Made by a program: the position numbers and the translations under genes. DNA of 64,000 bases from Methanogenium sp. S4BF (GTDB lineage: Archaea; Halobacteriota; Methanomicrobia; Methanomicrobiales; Methanomicrobiaceae): positions 803,940 through 867,939 of the forward strand of contig NZ_CP091277.1 in NCBI RefSeq assembly GCF_029633965.1. The letters are read 5' to 3'. Shown piece by piece: positions 27,267 through 35,530 of this stretch. The notes beneath the pieces were generated by a model, which saw only the letters and a list, made by a program, of their open reading frames with translations, searched no databases and was not told the origin of the DNA. How positions within the stretch are numbered: position 1 is the first letter of the stretch; the number at the start of each line of letters is the position of its first letter.

Positions 27267-27350
27267 GCAATGGGGGTGCCTGCCCACCCCCATTGCGACC
27301 TGTCATCGTCAGGGGAGGGTCTGGCAGGGAGGGGTTTCCCCTCCCTTGCC
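27267..27350. other. Two adjacent strong GC hairpins in a gap
   Basis: The gap 27024-27575 has no gene, but contains two stable stem-loops. The first (27267-27296) is a perfect 12-bp stem GCAATGGGGGTG / CACCCCCATTGC with a six-base loop. The second (27323-27350) pairs GGCAGGGAGGGG with CCCCTCCCT-TGCC across a TTT loop with one bulge. Neither is followed by a T run directly. They may mark a small RNA, an RNA-processing site or a terminator behind thiD. The remainder of the gap is AT-rich and empty. Confidence 0.55.
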
Positions 27351-27575
27351 TTTAATCAAAGAAAAATGAAGGTTCTGTGACAGAAATGGACGATTCCGTA
27401 CGCAGGAGAGTGGATTTTTCGTTTCCAGACACCCGTCCTCCCAAAACAGCGTTCAACAGATAAAAAAATTCAATGAACGAATAATATTCACCCATTCCCC
27501 AAAATCGGAATGTACCTGCACAAAATATATCAGCTCTATGAATGAATATTCAGCATAGAGGGATTGGGGGAACGT

Positions 27576-28028
27576 ATGGATGACATTGACCACGCCATTT
27601 TAACCGAACTTGCCAGGGACGGCAGGGTTTCCATGGCAGAACTGGGGAAGCAGCTGGATATTGCGCCTTCAACAGTATTCAAACGGATTGAAAAGCTGAA
27701 GAGTTCGGGGGTTATTGAAGGGTTTACTATTTCCATCAACCCGAGCTATTTTGCAGAGAGCCTCATCTCCTTTCTGACGATCACGGTAACACCGGACGAC
27801 AAGGATGAGGTGGCATCTTTTCTTGCCGACCACAACGGCGTGCTCGAACTGTATGAGACGCTGGAGCCGAGTGATTTCATGGCAAAGGTGGTCGTATCGT
27901 CCATCACAGACCTGAAAAATGAGATTCTCATCCCGTTATCCCGCTTTGCGGGGGTGAAAGAGATTAAACCCTTTATCACGGTAAAACGCATAAAAGAACA
28001 GAACTGGAGTGTCCGCCGCTATGATTGA
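27576..28028 (+). CDS. Lrp/AsnC-family transcriptional regulator
   Basis: The 150-residue protein has an N-terminal winged helix-turn-helix: DDIDHAILTELARDGRVSM, then GKQLDIAPSTVFKRIEKLKSSGVIEGF. A C-terminal RAM-type alpha/beta domain for oligomerisation and ligand binding follows. Such proteins control metabolic genes, often in response to amino acids. A TTG at 27564 is in frame, but GGGGGAA stands before ATG 27576, so that is my start. The stop overlaps a small membrane-protein gene (ATGATTGA), suggesting a three-gene unit with the next two. The ligand is unknown. Confidence 0.88.
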   Translation: MDDIDHAILTELARDGRVSMAELGKQLDIAPSTVFKRIEKLKSSGVIEGFTISINPSYFAESLISFLTITVTPDDKDEVASFLADHNGVLELYETLEPSDFMAKVVVSSITDLKNEILIPLSRFAGVKEIKPFITVKRIKEQNWSVRRYD

Positions 28029-28308
28029 GTCACAGTTTATCTTAATTCAGCAGATCCTTTCGGTCATCACCCTGATTCTGGGGGCTGCCCTGATCATCTT
28101 CATCTATGATGCATACAAGGTCATCAGACAGCCAACCCTGCTGTTTTTCACCATCGGCCTGTTCACGCTGGTCATCGGCATCGTCCTCCCGGACCTCATC
28201 CTGATGGCCGGGCCGGAGATATCGGTTGTCTACTGGGGGGAAGTGGCCTCAAGAATTCTTGAGATAATCGGCATCGGCGTGATGAATTTCGCGGTGCTGC
28301 GGGGATGA
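28021..28308 (+). CDS. Small membrane protein, about three helices
   Basis: The 95-residue product is strongly hydrophobic. Segments around 8-29 (ILSVITLILGAALIIFIY), 38-60 (LLFFTIGLFTLVIGIVLP) and 72-92 look like membrane helices. I recognise no family with confidence. The ATG overlaps the stop of the Lrp gene, and a further small gene starts seven bases on, so the three are probably one operon. It might be a membrane sensor or partner of the regulator; that is inference only. Confidence 0.7.
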   Translation: MIESQFILIQQILSVITLILGAALIIFIYDAYKVIRQPTLLFFTIGLFTLVIGIVLPDLILMAGPEISVVYWGEVASRILEIIGIGVMNFAVLRG

Positions 28309-28315
28309 TACCTGA

Positions 28316-28756
28316 ATGAAAAAAGGGCAGTTTTCACGTGACTGGTCTCTTCTGAAGCTCGCCCGCACCTGGGAGCCCCGTGACATCGGCGGCGAGGTGA
28401 TCGAACGGGTGCTGCGGGAGGGCGCACCGGAGGCGGTGATGGATATCCTCCACGTCATCCGTGACATCGGGTTTGAAGACGGGGAGAAGGCAAAAGAGCG
28501 GATGCCCCCTTTCATGCAGCCGGCGGAGATTCTGGAGAGCACGCTTCTTGTCGCAGGTGTGCAGATGGAGCGGGAGGAAGAAGGGAGCGGGGAGGACGGA
28601 CTCGTCATCACCGTGCACCTGGATGAAACCGGCCTCTTTGACTACCCCTTTACGATGGCGGAGCCTGCCGCCGCATATGTGGCGGGCTTTGTACAGGCGG
28701 TTGCCGGAGCCGCCACAGTGTCACGCTCAGGGAATTTTCTCCTCATTCATTTCTGA
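28316..28756 (+). CDS. Uncharacterised soluble protein, 146 residues
   Basis: I do not recognise the family. The protein is acidic and soluble-looking, with helices in the first half (SLLKLARTWEP, VIERVLREGAPEAVMDILHV) and a segment PFMQPAEILESTLLVAGVQ. A beta-rich end follows, reading LVITVHLDETGLFDYPFTMA and SRSGNFLLIHF. Codon use is like its GC-rich neighbours, so it is very likely a real gene. It follows the small membrane protein by seven bases in the Lrp operon. No catalytic motif is visible. Confidence 0.65.
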   Translation: MKKGQFSRDWSLLKLARTWEPRDIGGEVIERVLREGAPEAVMDILHVIRDIGFEDGEKAKERMPPFMQPAEILESTLLVAGVQMEREEEGSGEDGLVITVHLDETGLFDYPFTMAEPAAAYVAGFVQAVAGAATVSRSGNFLLIHF

Positions 28757-29079
28757 TACGAACGCCGGAGGAAAAAGACTGGCCCGACCGGTCACGATAT
28801 AAAAATGTGCGCAATGTGCACCAAAAGAAATAATATTCGCTTTGTATAACGATATAAAACTCACTATTGATAACCAATAGGTTCAAATCAAATCCAAAAT
28901 AGGGAAATAATATTTCATATACGACAATATATTGACATAATATTTCACAAAATGGGCCCACAATACCCAATATTCATTCCAGTAAAAACACATTCACAAA
29001 GCATTTATATAGATGAATATTATGTATACTTACCCACCGCGGGGGGATGCGTCGCCCTGTTTGGGAGAGGTGAATTGAA
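28757..29079 (+). promoter_or_regulatory. AT-rich leader and promoter of the pilin gene
   Basis: This gap has no gene. Its right end carries a good archaeal TATA box, TTTATATAG at 29004-29012, and then a leader with GGGAGAGGTGA (29063-29073) six bases before the ATG at 29080. A GC clamp (CCGCGGGGGG) follows the TATA box. A strong, single promoter with an extended ribosome site suits an abundant structural protein. Confidence 0.6.
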
Positions 29080-29481
29080 ATGAAATTTAATAACAATGAA
29101 GAAGCGGTCTCACCCGTCATCGGTGTGATCCTTATGGTCGCAATCACCGTGATTCTGGCAGCAGTCATCGCGGTGTTTGTCTTCGGCATGGCAAGCGACG
29201 TTCAGACAACAAAGACTGTTGCAGCAACTGCAAAGCAGTCTGGTACAGATATAATTGTGACCTATCAGGGCGGTCCCGATGCATCAAAAGTTACATTCAT
29301 AAATGCAACTGTTTACAGCTCATCAGGCGTAGAAATCAACAACTCTTCATCAACTGAATATCCTGAGGTTGGTTATACAACGACATTCATTGGTGATGGA
29401 AGTGCTGCTCAGGAACGTGTTCTCATCACAGCAGATTTCGATGACGGTACCACACAGGTACTGCTTGACAAACTGCTCTAA
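29080..29481 (+). CDS. Archaeal type IV pilin-like protein (class III signal)
   Basis: The 133-residue protein has a short charged leader (MKFNNNEE) followed by AVSPVIGVILMVAITVILAA and VIAVFVFGM, the hydrophobic N-terminal helix of archaeal pilins (DUF1628/Pilin_N). A prepilin peptidase of the EppA type is expected to cut just before AVSP. The rest is a small beta-rich, serine/threonine-rich domain with NSS and NAT sequons (N-glycosylation candidates at NNSS and NATV). It likely forms a surface pilus. No pilus assembly ATPase or membrane platform gene is nearby, so it depends on genes elsewhere. The start is fixed by GAGGTGA. Confidence 0.9.
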   Translation: MKFNNNEEAVSPVIGVILMVAITVILAAVIAVFVFGMASDVQTTKTVAATAKQSGTDIIVTYQGGPDASKVTFINATVYSSSGVEINNSSSTEYPEVGYTTTFIGDGSAAQERVLITADFDDGTTQVLLDKLL

Positions 29482-29502
29482 TCTTTTTTTATCTTATTAT
29501 TC
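29482..29502 (+). terminator. T-rich terminator after pilin
   Basis: The stop codon is followed at once by TCTTTTTTTATCTTATTATT. Archaeal RNA polymerase terminates on such T runs without a hairpin. This fits a monocistronic pilin transcript. Confidence 0.5.
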
Positions 29503-30009
29503 ATTAATGCACCATTTGCATTAGTATGATTTATTCTGCTGTATTTGGCGACACTCACCCAGAAACCACAAAAACAACGACTATTGTTCCAAGTCACACA
29601 TAATCAGATACGGAATATTTGTAATTATATATCTGCTGCATCGAAATTCCAGCTTTGCAATGAATTTAATAAACACTTATTGGGAAATAGGGATGGGAAT
29701 ATCGAGGAAAAAGGATTGTTCCAATTCTTCACAGTTTCAAACGGCGATAGCCAAAGATATTGATCAATTTTAAGCGAGAATATCGTTTGAAGATAGTCAA
29801 AGTCCGACACCTCAGTCAATTAATTTCAAGGGGAGGAAAATACCCTCCTTCTAACCATCCGCAAAAAAGACAAGTCGCAAGAGGATTGGCACCCATCACC
29901 CTTGCCCCAATTGTTAGGCTGTATCACTGGAAATGTGATGTCACCAAAGCACAATTTACGACACCAAAACCAAAAATGCCTTAAAAACGGAAAAAATCGG
30001 TTGTAATTA
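29503..30009. other. Gap without recognised gene
   Basis: AT-rich spacer between the pilin and the DUF447 fragment. Only short frames occur, with no family resemblance. A weak inverted repeat GGAGG-AAAATA-CCCTCC is present near 29832-29850. Nothing else stands out. Confidence 0.5.
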
Positions 30010-30285
30010 TTATTCTTCACAATACATCAGCAGTGCATCAAGCGCCGCACCATGCTCCTTCCCGCCGCACTTCCTGATAGTCCCCGCCGCCTGCTCAATC
30101 AGCGCCCACAACGCCGGAACACCCGTCATCACATACCGCGTCGCATGCACCGTCGCCTCGATAATCCCCGCCAACGCACGATTGGGAGGATGGGGCAGCA
30201 GGCTCATTATTTCAGATGCCACCGGCGTCAGTCCCACGACAAGCGTCTCCGGGTTGTCGCTGACAACGGTGGTGGTGAACGCCGG
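30010..30285 (-). pseudogene. Truncated second copy of the DUF447 gene (3' part)
   Basis: This segment encodes about 90 C-terminal residues of a DUF447 protein (FTTTVVSDNPETLVVGLTP through GGKEHGAALDALL) and then ends. It is about 88% identical by eye in DNA to the 3' part of the intact gene at 31004-31603 and lies in the same direction about 1 kb away. Homology stops abruptly at GTGAACGCC (about 30282), where the iteron-like repeat begins. The frame is still open and extends into the repeat, so a chimeric protein is conceivable, but I consider it a fragment left by duplication. Confidence 0.8.
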
Positions 30286-30289
30286 AAGT

Positions 30290-30690
30290 CCCAGCGGTCG
30301 AGGATGCCCCGCGAGCGGGAGGGAGGGGAGGGGGTGTCCCGCCGTCTTTGTTTCCACATTCCCACCCGTTTCCACCTTCTTTCCACTTCATTTTCCACCC
30401 GATTCGGGTCAATTCAGGTGCTGAAACAGGAATCAGGGTGTGATAGGACGTTTGATCCATTTCATTTCCACTTTCCGCAGGATCACACATACCTCTGTCT
30501 CCGCCTGCACAGGAAACCGGGTCGCTGAATGATATCCGATTTGGGTGGAAAACTCCCGTACTATATGTACATATATCTATACTACTACCCTCTTTACCGG
30601 ATTTATCGTCAGTAAGCGCATCGTTTTATTTCCACTTTTGGCCGGATTTGGGTGGAAAGCTGGTGGAAAAGTGGAAATGTCTCCTTCATC
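30290..30690 (+). repeat. Iteron-like dispersed repeat, copy 2
   Basis: This is the partner of copy 1 (785-1190), in opposite orientation. TTTCCAC occurs at 30351, 30369, 30380, 30392, 30465 and 30629; GTGGAAA occurs at 30545, 30652, 30663 and 30671. The array of direct copies on the left faces the array on the right across an AT-rich block with TATGTACATATATCT (about 30563-30578). The pair TTTCCAC(30629)-GTGGAAA(30652) has 16 bases between, as in copy 1. Conserved strings include GATCACACATACC and CGCTGAATGATATC. No gene is apparent. It resembles a replication or partition site more than a transposon, because I see no terminal repeats or transposase. Confidence 0.75.
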
Positions 30691-31003
30691 AGCATCTCCG
30701 GTATGTTCATCATCTGAATTGTCATCAGAATTGTCATCCGAATCGTCGGGTTTCAGCCAGACATCTGACCCTGCCCCCCGGTCATGATGCACAGTGCAAT
30801 AAAAGGAGAAGGACTGCGTCTGTTGTTTATTGTGCTGAACATTCCGTGAGATTCAGAGAACAGAAGAAGAGAGACCAGTCATACAAACAACAAGAGCCAC
30901 CGTGTATCGCAGAAAATGGGTAGTATCACAACAGGATTTCAACAACAGCCAAACACAAACACGGACACTACCTGAAAAAACGGTCAGAACAGGTCATCTC
31001 ATG
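30691..31003. other. Gap with three 12-base tandem units
   Basis: At 30710-30745 a 12-base unit (TCATCTGAATTG with small changes) occurs three times in a row. The rest is A-rich with CAACAA-type low complexity and holds no recognisable gene. It separates the iteron-like repeat from the intact DUF447 gene. Confidence 0.55.
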
Positions 31004-31603
31004 CTATTCGTGACAATATGCCAGCAGCAGATCAAGCGCCGCACCATGCTCCTTCCCACCGCACTTCCGGATAGTCTCCGCCGCCTGCTCAATCAGGACC
31101 CATAACGCCGGATCACGCGTCATCACATACCGCGTCGCATGCACCGTCGCCTCAATAATCCCCGCCAACGCACGGTTGGGGGGATGCGGCTGCAGGCCCA
31201 TAATTTCAGCAGCGACCGGTGTCAGCCCCACCACAAGCGTCTCCGGGTTGTCGCTGACAACGGTGGTGGTGAACGCCTCCCACGCCTCGCAGGTGCGCAA
31301 CCGCTGCATCGGTTTCGGCAGGTGCAGGCCGCTTTCATCTGCCGTGATATCCGCGAACGCATCCTCCGGCAGATCGCCGAACGCCGACTGCACATACACC
31401 ATCGGGTCAAAGGTGAGATTGCCCACCACCCACCCGGACGCCCGGATGTTTCTTTCCGTATGGGTGCCGTGGAAGAGCCGCATCATGATGCGGCCATTGC
31501 GGCAGATGATCCCCATCGGCGCCGCGTTGGGAGCACCGGTTGCGGGGTCTGCCGTTGTGGCGATGACCTCGTTTATGCCGTCCCCAAGGATTCCCAATCC
31601 CAT
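31004..31603 (-). CDS. DUF447 family protein (COG2457)
   Basis: The 199-residue protein matches archaeal DUF447, a split-barrel FMN-binding-like fold. The N-terminal strand region reads INEVIATTADPATGAPNAAP, then GRIMMRLFHGTHTERNI, followed by WVVGNLTFDPMVYVQSAF. The C-terminal half is helical (NRALAGIIEATVHATRYVM). The function is unknown. The gene begins inside the end of the CitG-like gene (31-base overlap), and that in turn overlaps the marker-9 gene, giving an operon seen in methanogens. A partial duplicate of its 3' end lies 1 kb downstream. A flavin- or pterin-linked role is a guess. Confidence 0.85.
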   Translation of the reverse strand: MGLGILGDGINEVIATTADPATGAPNAAPMGIICRNGRIMMRLFHGTHTERNIRASGWVVGNLTFDPMVYVQSAFGDLPEDAFADITADESGLHLPKPMQRLRTCEAWEAFTTTVVSDNPETLVVGLTPVAAEIMGLQPHPPNRALAGIIEATVHATRYVMTRDPALWVLIEQAAETIRKCGGKEHGAALDLLLAYCHE

Positions 31604-32391
31604 CCCTCTCTGAGTGCGAGATAAATCCCTGCAATCGTGATGTCAGCAATCGATCCCGGATTGATGCCGCGTGCGAGGCATTCCTCATCAAACTCCTCTG
31701 CTGCGTATGTGCCGCGGCAGACCTCTTTGGCACGGGCCTGCGTCCATTCGGCCACTTTTGTGCCATGCTTCTTGATGATGAAGGTGTCCGGCTCTGTCGC
31801 GAGGAGCGAGAAGAAGGCCCGGACAATCGCCTGTTTGCCGTCCGGTGCCGAGAGCAGGTAATCCGCCACCCGGCGGCTGAGGGCAAACCCGTTCGACCAT
31901 TCCCTGCAGACCATATCCCCCGGTGCAGAATAGGAGATGATGTCTTTCAGGGTCAGCCCCTCGTCACGGATGTGGATGGCGGACTGCGGGTCGTTGACAT
32001 CCAGCTCGTCGGTCTCATTCATCCGGACTTCCGTGAGCGCAAACGCCTCGTAAAAGCGGAGGGCATCATCAACGGTGGTCTGGGCGATGACGTCCATCGC
32101 ACCCGCGATGCCGTCACCCATGATGAGGGGGAACAAGAGAATATAGGCGCCAAAATGGGTATTGCCCCCTTCATGCACCGCCGTGAGGGAGACGGCCTCT
32201 TTGATGCGGTCGCCCATCCCGGTTGTCGAGGACTCCGCTGCGGCAAAGGCGGGCCGGACAAGGATGGCTGACGCAAGAAAATGCTCAAGCCACGTATCAT
32301 CATAATCATGGCACCGGTCCACATTCCCCGGCTTGGGGTAGGCGCAGACCTCAAGCATCATCGCGATCTGTGCAGATTCACTCCGTCGCAT
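31573..32391 (-). CDS. CitG-like triphosphoribosyl-dephospho-CoA synthase family
   Basis: The product (272 residues) belongs to COG1767. It has SAQIAMMLEVCAYPKPGNVD at the start (the KPGNV signature), GGNTHFGAYILLFPL, and later KKHGTKVAEWTQARAKE and the conserved end RGINPGSIADITIAGIYLAL. In bacteria CitG makes the prosthetic-group precursor of citrate lyase from dephospho-CoA and ATP; methanogens lack that lyase, so these homologues must do something else, probably another nucleotide or ribosyl-phosphate transfer. Starts at 32400 and TTG 32409 are also in frame; ATG 32391 overlaps the marker-9 stop and has GAGGG upstream. It is co-transcribed with marker 9 and DUF447. Confidence 0.82.
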   Translation of the reverse strand: MRRSESAQIAMMLEVCAYPKPGNVDRCHDYDDTWLEHFLASAILVRPAFAAAESSTTGMGDRIKEAVSLTAVHEGGNTHFGAYILLFPLIMGDGIAGAMDVIAQTTVDDALRFYEAFALTEVRMNETDELDVNDPQSAIHIRDEGLTLKDIISYSAPGDMVCREWSNGFALSRRVADYLLSAPDGKQAIVRAFFSLLATEPDTFIIKKHGTKVAEWTQARAKEVCRGTYAAEEFDEECLARGINPGSIADITIAGIYLALREGWDWESLGTA

Positions 32392-33511
32392 AGAATGCAT
32401 CGCCCTCAAACACCCGCTTCATCAGCTTTTCTGACAGACGTCTCTTGTAGCGCATATAATCCGGCAGACTCAGACCGACCTGCTGCAGGGCCATATTCCG
32501 GAAGATGCAGGGGGTGGAGCTCTTGCAGCACCAGGTGAGACTCCCGAAACAGGTATTCTCCCCGCCTTCGATGAGCGTGTTTTTTACCCCGTCAAGTTTT
32601 ATCGACATAAACTCATTCCGGGAGATGCCCAGATGCTCCAGTGACGGAATCAGGGGGCAGTTTTTCACCGGCATACAGCAGAAGGTCAGGCTCCGGATAT
32701 CCCCACCGCGGCAGAGCTGCTTGGGTGCGTTGTACCACCCGGTTTCATCGGCGTACGCAGCCATCTTTGTATCCAGGTCTGCAAGTGTCGCCGGATCGGC
32801 ATGGCGGGCAAGAGAGACCATATCGGCCCCGTGGGCAAGCATGTCCTTTACCACCGAAAATGAGGTGATGGAATTGTTTGCAATCAGAATGAGCGGGCAG
32901 GCATTCCTGATCTGGCGGAGTTTGGTGTGCCCGAAGTCCATCAGGTCGATATGGAGGATATCAGCGCCCGCATGCCAGAGCGCCTGTGCAAGGGCCCGGT
33001 CATCATCGGCCACACCGGCACGGATCTTCACCGAGACGGTGACATTCTCGGCCTTGAGCGCCCGGACAGTCTCTTCCAGCTGTTCGGTATTTTTCAGCAG
33101 TGCCTCACCGCAGCCTGCTGCAATCATCGGCTCCTGCCGGCAGTGCGCATCAATTTCATATACCATGCCGGGGCCGAGGGCGCGGGCCGCCGCAGCAAAC
33201 GACTCCGGCGCACTTCCGCGCATATTCACCGCAACAACAAGACCGCTTTCTGCAAGCATCTCTGCCTGTGCCCGGATCTCTGCGACCGGGTCATCGGTCA
33301 GAAACTCGTCCCGTCCGGCCTCCACGAGCAGGCGGGATGCTGCCAGAGTGGCTTCGTCGATGGAATATCCCCCGATACAGACCATGCCGGCATGCTCCTT
33401 TCGTGCCAGGGCATATGCAGCATCAACCACACCAGCCATTGATGCAAGTACAATTGGTGTCTTAACTACCGTTCCGTTCACCATTAATTCATACCGGTCA
33501 TAGGGGTCCAT
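32378..33511 (-). CDS. Methanogenesis marker 9-type protein, Dus-like barrel plus cysteine domain
   Basis: The product (377 residues) starts as a TIM barrel like dihydrouridine synthases: VLASMAGVVDAAYALARKE, VAVNMRGSAPESF, VKIRAGVADDD and ILIANNSITS. It ends in a cysteine-rich domain, FCCMPVKNCPLIPSLEHLG and TCFGSLTWCCKSSTPCIF. That domain is diagnostic of the methanogen-only marker 9 family and probably binds an iron-sulfur cluster. The biochemical role is unknown. Upstream in-frame starts exist to 33607, but AGGAA seven bases before ATG 33511 supports this one. It heads the operon with the CitG-like and DUF447 genes. Confidence 0.85.
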   Translation of the reverse strand: MDPYDRYELMVNGTVVKTPIVLASMAGVVDAAYALARKEHAGMVCIGGYSIDEATLAASRLLVEAGRDEFLTDDPVAEIRAQAEMLAESGLVVAVNMRGSAPESFAAAARALGPGMVYEIDAHCRQEPMIAAGCGEALLKNTEQLEETVRALKAENVTVSVKIRAGVADDDRALAQALWHAGADILHIDLMDFGHTKLRQIRNACPLILIANNSITSFSVVKDMLAHGADMVSLARHADPATLADLDTKMAAYADETGWYNAPKQLCRGGDIRSLTFCCMPVKNCPLIPSLEHLGISRNEFMSIKLDGVKNTLIEGGENTCFGSLTWCCKSSTPCIFRNMALQQVGLSLPDYMRYKRRLSEKLMKRVFEGDAFYATE

Positions 33512-33903
33512 GATCATTTCCTGTGTATTCTTTTTTTTCTGCATATGTAATGGCTTCCTATATGGCCCCGACGGGATACCCTGCAGGACAGGTGCAGGGA
33601 AAAGCATCCCGTCCTCTTTGGTTTGCCGGATACGAACGCGTCCCTATAGGCCGGTCGCGGGGATGATAACGGCTCCTTTATTTCCCAGGAAGCTTCGGAA
33701 TGCACCGGCGCATCCCCCGCCTCCGGGGTTTCTCAGCAAAATCAGGAGCAGCCATTCCCCGGTTCCAACGCATGAAGGCAGAGGGAATCTGCGGAAAATA
33801 CAGCGCCATCCCCATCCTGATTGCCCCATGCAATACGGGTTTAAAAAAGACTGCGAAAAGAACCGGTAATTATTTTATTCACTATCGTGTTACATAGTAT
33901 TAT
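33512..33903 (+). promoter_or_regulatory. Divergent gap with cfbA promoter
   Basis: The space between the marker-9 operon and the cfb operon. A BRE/TATA-like GGTAATTATTTTATTC at 33865-33880 is about 25-30 bases before ATG 33904, so the cfb transcript is probably leaderless. I find no cobalamin-type riboswitch or nickel-box I could recognise. The other short frames here have no family match. Confidence 0.5.
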
Positions 33904-34308
33904 ATGTCACATACAGGATTCTTACTAGTCGGACACGGAAGCCAGAAACCGTACAATAAAGAACTGATTGAAACGACCGCAAATCAGATTGCAGCAAAGG
34001 AAGAGCGTTTCCTGGTGAAGTCAGGGTTTATGAGCATCAACGAGCCCACCGTGGAGGAAGTGCTTGAGGAGTTCAGATCAGCAGATATTGAGAAACTGGT
34101 TGTCGTACCCCTCTTCCTCGCAAAAGGTGTCCACATTCTGGTCGACATTCCCAAAATCCTCGGCCTTGAACAGGGAAGCTACGCCGGCACATTCACCCTT
34201 GCGAACGGAACCGAAATTCCCCTGCTCTATGCACAGCCCATCGGCAGCGATCCGTTACTCGCTGACCTGATGATTAAAAACGCAGACAACGCAATGAACT
34301 GTCAGTGA
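33904..34308 (+). CDS. cfbA: Sirohydrochlorin nickelochelatase
   Basis: The 134-residue protein is a small CbiX-type chelatase: GFLLVGHGSQKPYNKELIE with the catalytic His, and VVVPLFLAKGVHILVDIPKIL with the second His. The short archaeal form works as a homodimer. CfbA puts Ni2+ into sirohydrochlorin, the first committed step to coenzyme F430 of methyl-coenzyme M reductase. It leads the cluster cfbA-cfbE-cfbD-cfbB. The stop is close to or overlaps the start of cfbE. It is complete. Confidence 0.93.
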   Translation: MSHTGFLLVGHGSQKPYNKELIETTANQIAAKEERFLVKSGFMSINEPTVEEVLEEFRSADIEKLVVVPLFLAKGVHILVDIPKILGLEQGSYAGTFTLANGTEIPLLYAQPIGSDPLLADLMIKNADNAMNCQ

Positions 34309-34325
34309 ATGATCTCCTGATTCCC

Positions 34326-35525
34326 ATGAATATTCTGGTGGTTGACACCATCCATGGCGGAACCGAAATATCCCGCCACCTTTTATCCAACGGGCATGCC
34401 GTTGACACGGTCGATGTGTACCGCGGAGAGGGCAGCATCACGGTTGACGAAGCCCTGACCCGCACGTATGATATTGTGGCCGCACCGGTTCATCTGGACC
34501 CGGACCACCCCCTGATGCATCTGACAGCGGAGTACCGGACGCACCATCAGATGATCCCGTTCTGCCTGGGGGATGTCCGGCCCCGGTGTATGGTTGAGAT
34601 TACCGGCGCACGGGGGAAAACCACCACCGCCCACGCTCTTGCATCCATTGTTCCGGGAAGAGGCGTACTGCTCTCATCCATCGGCATCACGGAATATCCG
34701 TCCCGTGCCAATGCAGGAAAAAAAAGCATTACCCCTGCATCAACCATCCATGCGGCGAGCGTAGCCATTGCGTCCGGCGGCTGGCTGGTGGCAGAAGAGT
34801 CCATCGGCGTCAGCGGCATGGGGGATCTGGGCATCCTGACGTCTGAGGACGATTATCTCTGTGCGGGCGGGAAGAAGCATGCATCTGCACTGAAAAAAGA
34901 GCTGCTTCTCTCCTGCAAAAAAATCCTCGCTGCACCCGGAATTGTCTGGCACGATGAGCGGGTCATCCATGCAGAGGACATGGTGTCCTGCGACGGCACG
35001 ACATGCACGTGGTCATACGGGGGAGAGGAGGATTCGTTCACCAACAGTCTCATGGTCCTCCCCGCGTACCGCAATGCCATGGAGACAGCCGCTGCTGCAG
35101 CCTGCATTCTGGGATTCCGTCCGGACAGGCTGAGTGAATTTACGGCACTGCCGGGACGGCTGCAGGTGCACCACCATGGTTCTTCGGTCATTATTGACGA
35201 TGCGAATTCCGGCACATCACGTAAAACCGTACCGGAAGCAGTGCGGTACGGACGGTCCATGCTCCCGGAGGCGCCGCTGATCCTGGTCATCGGTGCTGAG
35301 GCGGAAAATATCTGCGAAGGCTTTTCCCTCGCAGATATCAAACAGGTAATCGACAGCACCGATCCGGACTCCATTATACTTGTCGGAGATATCTATCCGG
35401 AAGATGCAGCAGCATACCTTTCCCACCCATGCGTCCATGTATCCTCCCTTGCCCGCGGAGAGGAGCTGGCAAAAACCCTATCTGACACAGGAGTCATTGT
35501 GCTCGCTGTAAAAACCTGGAGATGA
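34326..35525 (+). CDS. cfbE: Coenzyme F430 synthetase (Mur ligase-like)
   Basis: The product (399 residues) is a Mur-ligase-family enzyme. It starts MNILVVDTIHGGTEISRHL, has the P-loop ITGARGKTTTAHALASI, and later GRLQVHHHGSSVIIDDANSGT, the ligase substrate and metal region. CfbE uses ATP to close the carbocyclic ring on 15,17(3)-seco-F430-17(3)-acid, giving F430. A GTG at 34305 overlaps the cfbA stop, and would add seven residues; neither start has a clear ribosome site. I prefer ATG 34326 because family members begin with this strand. The end overlaps cfbD. Confidence 0.9.
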   Translation: MNILVVDTIHGGTEISRHLLSNGHAVDTVDVYRGEGSITVDEALTRTYDIVAAPVHLDPDHPLMHLTAEYRTHHQMIPFCLGDVRPRCMVEITGARGKTTTAHALASIVPGRGVLLSSIGITEYPSRANAGKKSITPASTIHAASVAIASGGWLVAEESIGVSGMGDLGILTSEDDYLCAGGKKHASALKKELLLSCKKILAAPGIVWHDERVIHAEDMVSCDGTTCTWSYGGEEDSFTNSLMVLPAYRNAMETAAAAACILGFRPDRLSEFTALPGRLQVHHHGSSVIIDDANSGTSRKTVPEAVRYGRSMLPEAPLILVIGAEAENICEGFSLADIKQVIDSTDPDSIILVGDIYPEDAAAYLSHPCVHVSSLARGEELAKTLSDTGVIVLAVKTWR

Positions 35526-35530
35526 CACAT

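Noticed and set aside
33512-33903. Possible riboswitch before the cfb operon
   Set aside because: The promoter is about 25-30 bases before the ATG, leaving no leader for a riboswitch, and no known riboswitch core is visible.
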